A DNA stretch of 5,783 nt from DAIOHQ01 sp036744635 (GTDB lineage: Bacteria > Planctomycetota > Phycisphaerae > Tepidisphaerales > Tepidisphaeraceae): NCBI GenBank assembly GCA_036744635.1, contig DAIOHQ010000283.1, positions 1 through 5,783 of the forward strand, written 5' to 3'. The translations under genes and the position numbers were made by a program. Positions 1 through 5,267 of this stretch are shown piece by piece. The stretch's first letter is position 1; each line of letters starts with the position of its first letter. The notes beneath the pieces are model-generated. The model did no database searches. It had not been told where the DNA came from and was given only the letters and a program-made list of their open reading frames with translations.

Positions 1-173
1 CCCCCCGCCACCAGCCCTTCGGCCAGGGCGTGATATTTGCTCAACGAATAGCGCATCCCCCCCGACCCATGCAGCACGATCACCGCCGGAAAGCGCTCCG
101 ACGCCCCCTGCCCTTCCGGCACAAAAGCTTCGCAGCGTATCGCCTTGCCGGCCGCGATGAAATCACTGGTCAT
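1..173 (-). CDS. Dienelactone hydrolase-family alpha/beta hydrolase, N-terminal fragment
   Basis: The minus strand from the ATG at 173 reads about 57 residues and runs off the left edge, so only the N-terminus is present. It begins MTSDFIAAGKAIRCEAFVP and contains FPAVIVLHGSGGMR. The hydrophobic strand followed by HGSGG is the beta-3/oxyanion-hole segment of alpha/beta hydrolases, and the arrangement resembles dienelactone hydrolase-like proteins, which cleave esters or lactones with a Cys/Ser-Asp-His triad. The triad residues would lie outside the window, so substrate and activity cannot be judged. The frame is open upstream back to a stop at about 222, with no ATG, GTG or TTG before 173, so this ATG is the best start. 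No strong ribosome-binding site is visible. No signal peptide is seen, so a cytoplasmic protein is likely. The family call is fairly secure and the exact subfamily is not. Confidence 0.75.
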   Translation of the reverse strand, partial: MTSDFIAAGKAIRCEAFVPEGQGASERFPAVIVLHGSGGMRYSLSKYHALAEGLVAG

Positions 174-213
174 GCGGCAATGGTAGGCGGCGCCGCGCAG
201 GGAGCGCGGGTAG

Positions 214-231
214 GGTGCAATTTATTGCACC
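214..231. promoter_or_regulatory. Perfect 8-bp palindrome upstream of the hydrolase gene (possible operator)
   Basis: The sequence GGTGCAAT-TT-ATTGCACC is a perfect inverted repeat with a 2-base centre. It lies 40 bases upstream of the hydrolase ATG and just downstream of the lipoprotein stop at 264. The short centre and AT-rich core look more like a dimeric repressor site (MarR or TetR type) than a transcript hairpin, and no T-tract follows on either strand, which argues against an intrinsic terminator. The regulator is unknown and none is encoded in the window. The symmetry is directly seen; the operator role is inferred. Confidence 0.4.
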
Positions 232-263
232 ATCAGGCAGAAGAAGTGCGCGAGAAGGAGAAC

Positions 264-731
264 CTACCGATTGGCAGGCTCATCGCTGGGACTGATGAAC
301 GCCCGGTCGATTCCGTAATATTGGTTAAGATCCGGTTGCCCACTACCAGTAATGACGAGTTTTCCTGAGTACGGGCCGGTCTGGATGCGGCCATACGAGC
401 GATGAAAGCCCGGTATAACGAAAATGCCATCATGCCGAAACAACTCCTCAAGCCGTTCGAATCTGATGGTAGTCCCACGTGTGACTGTTCCGACAGCTCT
501 AAGAGGAGGCTCCACCGATGTAGGCGTGACAATGCTGTAACGCTTGTGACCTTCGCCTCCTGTCACCAAGGCCATATCTCGATTGAGTGTATACGATTGA
601 CCAAGCATCATCCCCGGCATACCGCGGTAGCGTTGGGTGACGTCTTCATGGGTTGTGTAGTGACAGCCAGTGCCGAACAGGCAAAGGAGGACAATGGTCG
701 CAGCGCGTGTCTCAAGGAGGATGGAATCCAT
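264..731 (-). CDS. Putative lipoprotein of unknown function (155 aa)
   Basis: I do not recognise a family. The N-terminus has a short n-region (MDSILLETR), a hydrophobic stretch at about residues 10-19 and then FGTGC with Cys23. This looks like a signal peptidase II site, although Gly rather than Leu at -3 makes it atypical, and the n-region is not positively charged. The rest is a small soluble domain rich in beta-prone segments (for example RYSIVTPTSVEP around 65-76, GTVTRGTTIRFERLEE around 82-97 and SGKLVITGSG around 121-130), suggesting a compact beta-fold on the periplasmic side. The start codon overlaps the stop of the upstream gene as TGATG, so it is probably translated by coupling. 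A type II toxin (for example a PIN-domain nuclease) would be the usual product after such an antitoxin-like gene, but no PIN acidic motifs are visible. That the ORF is real is supported by the overlap and the signal-like N-terminus; the function is unknown. Confidence 0.6.
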   Translation of the reverse strand: MDSILLETRAATIVLLCLFGTGCHYTTHEDVTQRYRGMPGMMLGQSYTLNRDMALVTGGEGHKRYSIVTPTSVEPPLRAVGTVTRGTTIRFERLEELFRHDGIFVIPGFHRSYGRIQTGPYSGKLVITGSGQPDLNQYYGIDRAFISPSDEPANR

Positions 732-979
732 CAGCGGCGGCCCTCTCGCAGCGACTGTAGAAACTCCTCAATCGAATCCTGCTCGGGCCAATCGCCGACT
801 AATTCGGCGGGCGTCTTGGGGTGAACCACATGCTGTTGCGCGGCAAGTTCATCGATGGAAAGACCTCTCCAGAATTCGGAAGGCTCCGCCGGCTGGATCA
901 GCACCGAAGTGCCCTCCGGCAACTCGGCCCCTTTCTCCAGAACCGCAACACCATTTTGAATGCGGCCAAGATAGGTCAT
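731..979 (-). CDS. Small antitoxin-like protein (82 aa)
   Basis: The N-terminal half, MTYLGRIQNGVAVLEKGAEL followed by PEGTSVLI (residues 1-28), has the 'G-I-NG-VVL-G--LPEGT-V-V' pattern of a short beta-rich domain found in antitoxin-like proteins of the AbrB/AF2212 type. The acidic, helical C-terminal part (about 33-82, ending DSIEEFLQSLREGRR) resembles the tail with which such proteins bind a partner. In related loci, as I recall them, the next gene usually encodes a PIN-type toxin and overlaps or abuts. Here the TGA overlaps the ATG of a putative lipoprotein gene instead. A strong ribosome-binding site supports the start. The gene lies 40 bases downstream of typA with no visible terminator, so it may receive typA transcription. 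An antitoxin role is an inference from the pattern only; it could be a stand-alone small protein. Confidence 0.7.
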   Translation of the reverse strand: MTYLGRIQNGVAVLEKGAELPEGTSVLIQPAEPSEFWRGLSIDELAAQQHVVHPKTPAELVGDWPEQDSIEEFLQSLREGRR

Positions 980-984
980 AGCGG

Positions 985-991
985 CACCTCC
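985..991 (-). promoter_or_regulatory. Strong ribosome-binding site for the antitoxin-like gene
   Basis: GGAGGTG on the minus strand lies 5 bases before the ATG at 979. It is a near-perfect anti-Shine-Dalgarno match and the clearest one in the window. The other genes here have weak or no such site. It fixes the start of the 82-aa protein, and through the TGATG overlap it could also drive translation of the lipoprotein. Confidence 0.75.
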
Positions 992-1019
992 AAGGGCGCT
1001 CAGAAAAGATATCAGCGCA

Positions 1020-2876
1020 TCACACTTCCGCCAACTGCGCCGTCTTGCGGTTGGCCTTTTTGCGCTCGTTTTCGTCGAGGACCGACTTGCGGAGGCGGAT
1101 CGAGGTGGGCGTCACCTCCACCAGCTCATCTTCCTCAATGTATTCCAGGGCCTGTTCGAGGGTCATCTTCCGCGAGGGCTTGAGGATGATGTTCTCATCG
1201 CGCGAGGTCGTGCGCATGTTGCTCATCGGCTTGGTGCGGCAGGAATTGACGACGATGTCATCGGTGCGGCAGTGCTCGCCAACGATCTGGCCTTCATAGG
1301 TGACGTCGTTGTGCTCGACGAACATCACCCCGCGGTCCTGCAGCATGTTCAGGGCGTAGTTGTTGGCGGTGCCGGCCTGGTTGGAGACCATCACCCCGTT
1401 GGGGCGGGTCGGGACATCGCCGCGCACGGCGGCATATTCGTGGAAGTTATGGTGCATCACCGCTTCGCCCTGCGTGGCGGTCAGCACGCGCGTGCGCAGG
1501 CCGATCAACCCGCGGGCGGGGATGGTGAATTCCAGATGGACCTGGCCGTTGCGGTTGTCCATGCGGGCGAGCTCACCGCGGCGGTTGCCCACCAGCTCCA
1601 TCACGCCGCCCATGTTCTTTTCCGGCACATCCACCACGAGGTATTCGATCGGCTCCAGCAAATCGCCTTCGTCATTGCGGCGCATGATCACGTGCGGCTT
1701 GCTGATCGACAGCTCGTATCCTTCGCGGCGCATGTTCTCGATCAGGATGCCCAGGTGCAGCAGGCCGCGGCCGGACACCTTGAAGGCGCCCTTCTCTCCG
1801 GATTCATCCACCTTGAGGGCGACGTTGCTTTCCAGTTCCTTGTTCAGCCGCTCGCGGAGATTGCGGGTGGTGACATATTTTCCCTCGCGCCCGGCCAGCG
1901 GGGAGTCGTTGACCGTGAACAGCATGGTCAGCGTCGGCGGCTCAATCTCCTGCGCCTCCAGCGGCTTGGGATCGAGCGGATCGCAGATGGAATCGCCGAT
2001 GTCCACCTTCTCCAGTCCCACCAGGGCGACGATGTCACCGGCATCCGCTTCGTCCACGTTCTTGCGGCCGAGGGACTCAAACACCTGCACCTGCTGCACC
2101 TTGCTCTTGAAGGAGACGCCCTCGCGGTTGATGATCGTCACCTGCTGGCCGGTCTTGATCTTGCCATTGTAGATTCTGCCCACGCCGATCCGGCCGACGT
2201 AGTCGTTGTATTGAATGCTGGTGATCTGAAGCTGCAGGGTCTTCTCCGGATCGCCGTGCGGCGCCGGCACGTGCTTGAGCAGCGCCTCGAAGACCGGAAT
2301 GATGTCGGTGCCTTTTTCTTCCAGGCTCCAGGAGGCCGTGCCCGCCCGGCCGGAGGCGTAGAGCACGGGGAAATCCAGGGTCTCATCGTCAGCGCCCAAC
2401 TCCATAAACAGCTCGAAGACTTCATCGAGCACCTCGTGGGCGCGGGCATCGGGGCGGTCGATCTTGTTGATCACCACGATCGGGCGCAGCTCGTGCTGAA
2501 ACGCCTTCTTGAGCACGAAACGCGTCTGCGGCATCGGCCCTTCGGCCGCGTCAACCAGCAGGAAAACCCCATCGGCCATCGAGAGCACGCGCTCGACCTC
2601 ACCGCCGAAATCGGCGTGGCCGGGGGTGTCGATCAGGTTGATCTTGGTGATCTTGCCGGTGCCCGGTTCGGCGTAGCGAATGGCCACGTTCTTGGCCAGA
2701 ATGGTGATGCCGCGCTCGCGCTCCAGCGGGTTGGAATCGAGCATGCACTCCTGCGACAACTGGCTGTCGCGGAAATTACCCGATTGCTTGAGCAGAGCGT
2801 CCACCAGCGTCGTTTTGCCGTGGTCGACGTGGGCGATGATGGCAACATTTCGAATATCGTTTCGCACTTGGTTCAT
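1020..2876 (-). CDS. typA: Translational GTPase TypA/BipA
   Basis: This is a ribosome-associated GTPase of the EF-G/LepA class that supports 50S subunit assembly and translation under stress or cold. The 618-residue protein matches the usual family length of about 600-620. All G motifs are visible: G1 AHVDHGKTT (15-23), G2 ERGITI (54-59), G3 DTPGH (83-87), G4 NKID (137-140) and G5 SGRAG (175-179). A beta-barrel domain II (about 205-300), EF-G III/V-like domains and the characteristic TypA C-terminal domain follow, including ARGLIGLRTRVLT and TKPMSNMR. The frame is open up to an ATG at 2936, but MNQVRNDIRNVAIIAHVDHG from the ATG at 2876 is the family N-terminus. The 20 extra residues are not family-like and would be coded across the leader inverted repeat. 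No strong ribosome-binding site precedes 2876. It is an intact housekeeping gene. Confidence 0.97.
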   Translation of the reverse strand: MNQVRNDIRNVAIIAHVDHGKTTLVDALLKQSGNFRDSQLSQECMLDSNPLERERGITILAKNVAIRYAEPGTGKITKINLIDTPGHADFGGEVERVLSMADGVFLLVDAAEGPMPQTRFVLKKAFQHELRPIVVINKIDRPDARAHEVLDEVFELFMELGADDETLDFPVLYASGRAGTASWSLEEKGTDIIPVFEALLKHVPAPHGDPEKTLQLQITSIQYNDYVGRIGVGRIYNGKIKTGQQVTIINREGVSFKSKVQQVQVFESLGRKNVDEADAGDIVALVGLEKVDIGDSICDPLDPKPLEAQEIEPPTLTMLFTVNDSPLAGREGKYVTTRNLRERLNKELESNVALKVDESGEKGAFKVSGRGLLHLGILIENMRREGYELSISKPHVIMRRNDEGDLLEPIEYLVVDVPEKNMGGVMELVGNRRGELARMDNRNGQVHLEFTIPARGLIGLRTRVLTATQGEAVMHHNFHEYAAVRGDVPTRPNGVMVSNQAGTANNYALNMLQDRGVMFVEHNDVTYEGQIVGEHCRTDDIVVNSCRTKPMSNMRTTSRDENIILKPSRKMTLEQALEYIEEDELVEVTPTSIRLRKSVLDENERKKANRKTAQLAEV

Positions 2877-2899
2877 AATGGTATTCGTCACAAGTAAGG

Positions 2900-2931
2900 G
2901 ATTCCATGGAGCCGCAAAACTAAATGGAATC
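2900..2931. repeat. 8-bp inverted repeat in the typA leader
   Basis: GATTCCAT at 2900-2907 and ATGGAATC at 2924-2931 are perfect inverted copies separated by 16 bases. The near arm is 23 bases upstream of the typA start codon at 2876. In RNA it would form an 8-bp stem just before the ribosome-binding region, so it could affect translation initiation. In DNA it could be a split protein-binding site. No T-tract follows, so it is not an intrinsic terminator. The role is inferred; chance occurrence is possible. Confidence 0.35.
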
Positions 2932-3044
2932 AGCATTTACAAGACAGATGCCGATCTGCCTCATCCGGCGGCCGCGTTCGATTTCTCATCAGGAAGGAGT
3001 CAATCGCGCTGCTGAAGGGACGCTAACATACTTCCCAGGCCGAT

Positions 3045-3073
3045 ATTATACAACGCCGGCGGATGGAAAAAGT
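3045..3073 (-). promoter_or_regulatory. Candidate sigma-70-type promoter for typA
   Basis: A perfect TATAAT lies on the minus strand at 3050-3045 in the 228-base gap between the HigA-like gene and typA. It is AT-rich against a GC-rich background. With a 17-base spacer the -35 hexamer would be ACTTTT (3073-3068), a poor match to TTGACA. There is no TGN extension. Transcription would start near 3038 and give a leader of about 160 bases containing the inverted repeat at 2900-2931. The -10 match is seen; promoter activity is inferred. Confidence 0.4.
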
Positions 3074-3104
3074 TTGCTTAAACTGCCTGATTGTTGGCCA
3101 AGCC

Positions 3105-3365
3105 TCACGATGTACTAACCCGCGCACACAGGAATTTGGCGATGGCGGGCATGAGTTCTCGCGCGGCGATCCTGGCGTCGTAGCGGGCCTGGAGATTGAT
3201 CCATAAATCCGGCGTCGTGCCGAAATATACCGCAAGCCGTGCCGCGGTGTCGCGCGTAATACCTCGCCTGCCGAGCACGATCTCATTGATCCGCCCCGGC
3301 GGCACCTCAATCAACCGCGCAAGCTGGTTCTGGCTGATGCCCATGGGCCCTAGAAATTCTTCCAA
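3105..3365 (-). CDS. HigA-family antitoxin, solitary and N-terminally short
   Basis: This 86-residue protein has the XRE-type helix-turn-helix of HigA-family antitoxins. GISQNQLARLIEVPPGRINE spans residues 9-28, followed by IVLGRRGITRDTAARLAVYF (29-48) and the typical TPDLWINLQARYD (51-63). HigA proteins neutralise the HigB ribosome-dependent RNase and repress their own operon. The start is not clear-cut. The frame opens after a stop at 3407, and the only standard start before the conserved EEFL segment is TTG at 3365, with an internal ATG (Met8) at 3344. The usual leader containing HPGE(I/V)L, just before EEFL, is not encoded in any frame upstream. No higB lies beside it: the upstream gap to the glycosidase stop is only 66 bases. 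It is therefore an orphan or decayed antitoxin, or a repurposed regulator. The family call is strong; function is uncertain. Confidence 0.85.
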   Translation of the reverse strand: MEEFLGPMGISQNQLARLIEVPPGRINEIVLGRRGITRDTAARLAVYFGTTPDLWINLQARYDARIAARELMPAIAKFLCARVSTS

Positions 3366-3431
3366 AGTGAAATCTGCCGAACACCCACATTGGCTGATGA
3401 GAATTTACCGCGCCATGACCGTGCGGGCTCC

Positions 3432-4481
3432 CTACCGAATCGTCTTCTCGTGGGCGGCTTTGACGAAAGCTTCGAAGCCGGGCTTGCGGGTCCAGTCGGT
3501 GGCGATCAGGCCCATCGTGCTCTCGGTCGCCCGCTGATCATCGTGCAGGGAATACCAGAAGACGTGGCAAAGCTGCTTGTCCTTGCGGGCGGCTTGATAG
3601 ACCTCTTCCAGTAGCCGCGACTGGGCGGCCTGGGTTTCGCCATCCCTGGCAATCGACCCCACCTCCGTCAGATAGAGCGGCTTGTCGTCGTCGCCGTACT
3701 TGGCCATCACCTGCTCGGCATCCCTGGCGAGTTCCATCATGCGGGCGGCGCCTTCCAGCGGAAGGACGTAGGGATGGATGTTGCAGGCGTCGAAATATTT
3801 CTGGGCGCCGGCCTGATAGAGGCTTTCCAGGAAATTGGCGGCCGAGTGCCGGGCCAGGGGGTTGGCCGCGACGCCGTCTCCATCCAAGCCGCCGAGAATC
3901 ACGATGCAGCCTGGGTCGGTCTGCTTGGCGGTCTCATAGCCGGCCTTGAGAATCTGCACGTAGGCTGCCACATCAGATTTTGGCTGAAACCCGTCGCCGT
4001 TGCCGCCCGGCCAGACTTCCCAGTGACGAATCTTGCTCTTGCAATGTTTGACGGTGGTGGCGACGTAGTTTTTCCAATCTTCCAGGTTCTTGGCCGGCGT
4101 GGCATCGCGCACGGCCGCATCTGCCGAACTGCTGGTGCCATTCGCCCAGGCCGGTACCGACATCAGCACGCCCAGCACTTCCACGTCGTCAGGAATGCCC
4201 GCCAGCACCGCATCGGCAGCTTCAAAATTCCATTGGCCGCGCTGCGGCTCGAGCTGGCTCCAGCGCACGGGAATGCGCACGGATCCTGCGCCGGAATCCT
4301 TCAGCGCCTGCAGGAACTTGGGCGCATCGGTCTTGGCCGAGGCGCCAATCGGATCGGCATTCAGGCCGAAATAGGTCTGGGCCGGCTCGGGCGAGCCCAC
4401 CGAACATTTTGAGCAGGCGAATACGGTGCCTGCGACACTTCCGACCGCGACTGCAAGTAGCGAAGCCATCCACTTGTTCAT
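3432..4481 (-). CDS. Exported clan GH-A-like glycoside hydrolase with altered acid/base motif
   Basis: This 349-residue protein has a Sec-type N-terminus: MNK, a hydrophobic core at 6-21, then VFAC, with cleavage before Cys23 by signal peptidase I or possibly II. The rest reads as a TIM barrel of the GH-A clan (GH5/GH39-like). Visible landmarks are GAGSVRIPVRWSQLEP (64-79), where the Arg and Trp are typical of the early strands, VLMSVPAWA (105-113), IRHWEVW (151-157), FDACNIHPYV (230-239) and PLYLTEVGS (268-276), with Glu273 as the expected nucleophile. After WEVW, relatives have Asn-Glu-Pro, supplying the acid/base Glu; here residues 158-160 are Pro-Gly-Gly. There is no frameshift. Activity is thus doubtful, or the acid/base comes from elsewhere. 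A weak GGGAA precedes the ATG. It is divergent from the DUF6785-like gene. Substrate unknown. Confidence 0.8.
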   Translation of the reverse strand: MNKWMASLLAVAVGSVAGTVFACSKCSVGSPEPAQTYFGLNADPIGASAKTDAPKFLQALKDSGAGSVRIPVRWSQLEPQRGQWNFEAADAVLAGIPDDVEVLGVLMSVPAWANGTSSSADAAVRDATPAKNLEDWKNYVATTVKHCKSKIRHWEVWPGGNGDGFQPKSDVAAYVQILKAGYETAKQTDPGCIVILGGLDGDGVAANPLARHSAANFLESLYQAGAQKYFDACNIHPYVLPLEGAARMMELARDAEQVMAKYGDDDKPLYLTEVGSIARDGETQAAQSRLLEEVYQAARKDKQLCHVFWYSLHDDQRATESTMGLIATDWTRKPGFEAFVKAAHEKTIR

Positions 4482-4610
4482 GTCAGGTTCCCGGGAAAAG
4501 GCGGAGCGATGTCATTGTAGCATGGGGACGCGCTGGCGTGTCCAGGAATAACTACGGGATTGGTGCGGCTTTGTTGAGCAAATCCGCATCAATTTGTTAA
4601 GCTGCGCCGC
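4482..4610. other. Divergent intergenic region between the glycosidase and the membrane-protein gene
   Basis: These 129 bases must carry the start signals of two diverging genes. I see no convincing -10/-35 pair in either direction. The best plus-strand hint is TTGAGC at 4574 with a poor AT-rich partner near 4595, too weak to call a promoter. No inverted repeat of note is seen. A stop in the frame of the plus-strand gene at 4575-4577 limits how far upstream that gene can start. Confidence 0.5.
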
Positions 4611-5267
4611 GTGCCCAGCACTTCCCTTTCTGTGGGGCCAGTTTCATCTCCATGGCGGCCGGCCATCACCTGGCGCAGCATTCTGTTGGGATTTGCCGGG
4701 GTGGTCATCGTCTGCGGCCTGACGCCATTTAACGACTACGCCCTCAACAACACCTACTTCGTCGGCAACAATCTGCCACTGGGCGCGGTGGTGCTGACGG
4801 TGCTGTTCGCGCTATTGGTCAATGGCCCGCTGAGCCGGTGGTGGCCGCGTCATGCCCTGCGCACGGACGAACTGGCGGTGGCATTCGCGATGATGCTGGT
4901 TAGTTGCACGCTTCCCAGCAGCGGATTGATGCGCTACCTTCCGACGTCGCTGGTCAGCCCGCTCTGGCACGCCCAGTCCAATCCGCAATACGAACAGCTC
5001 CTGCGGTCGCTGGGACTGCCGAAGTGGATCTTTCCGGATTTCAAGGGCGCCACGTCAAGCCAATGGATGAACGATCCCATCGTCAATGGATACCTTGGCC
5101 GCTGGACCGGCGACGGCGCTCCGCCCTATGCCGCGTGGCTGCGGCCGATCTTTGTCTGGGGCATCTTCATCTTCGCTCTGTACGGCGCCATGTTCTGCAT
5201 GGTGGCGCTGGTGCGGCGGCAGTGGTATGACAACGAGCGCCTGGCGTTTCCGCTGACACAGATTTAG
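4611..5267 (+). CDS. DUF6785-like polytopic membrane protein, N-terminal part ended by an amber codon
   Basis: The 218 residues start at GTG 4611, the only standard start between the in-frame stop at 4575 and the first membrane segment. Likely membrane helices lie at about 23-40, 56-71, 88-106 and 178-203. ELAVAFAMMLVSCTLPSSG (87-105) followed by RYLPTSL, and ERLAFPLTQ near the end, match my memory of the large DUF6785/DUF6784 membrane proteins of planctomycetes and relatives, which are about 600 or more residues long and of unknown function. The frame stops at TAG (5265-5267), but the same frame continues open with clearly family-like sequence to the window end. This is therefore one gene broken by a single stop, or two coupled ORFs. 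One base change (for example CAG to TAG) explains it. No frameshift is involved. Confidence 0.75.
   Translation: MPSTSLSVGPVSSPWRPAITWRSILLGFAGVVIVCGLTPFNDYALNNTYFVGNNLPLGAVVLTVLFALLVNGPLSRWWPRHALRTDELAVAFAMMLVSCTLPSSGLMRYLPTSLVSPLWHAQSNPQYEQLLRSLGLPKWIFPDFKGATSSQWMNDPIVNGYLGRWTGDGAPPYAAWLRPIFVWGIFIFALYGAMFCMVALVRRQWYDNERLAFPLTQI

Noticed and set aside
30..368. 112-codon plus-strand ORF, and the overlapping plus-strand ORF at 402-824
   Set aside because: They run antisense to the hydrolase, lipoprotein and antitoxin-like genes, which have better starts, an overlap and family motifs. The translations have no recognisable domain.
233..532. Possible PIN-toxin remnant in another minus-strand frame
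   Set aside because: The frame translation shows none of the spaced acidic residues of a PIN domain and lacks a supported start.
1272..2897. 541-codon ORF on the plus strand
   Set aside because: It lies wholly antisense to typA, whose five GTPase motifs prove the minus-strand frame. Its His/Val/Ala/Asp-rich composition is the usual antisense shadow of a GC-rich gene.
2877..2936. 20-residue N-terminal extension of TypA from the ATG at 2936
   Set aside because: The TypA family starts close to the RNVAIIAHVDHG segment. The extension is not family-like and would cover the leader inverted repeat.
3067..3084. Hairpin AGTTT-AAGC-AAACT followed by T residues on the minus strand, as a terminator after the HigA-like gene
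   Set aside because: The stem is only 5 bp with a single G-C pair and the T-tract is short, so it is too weak to call an intrinsic terminator.
3774..4412. 212-codon plus-strand ORF
   Set aside because: Antisense shadow of the glycosidase gene. It has no recognisable motif or ribosome-binding site.
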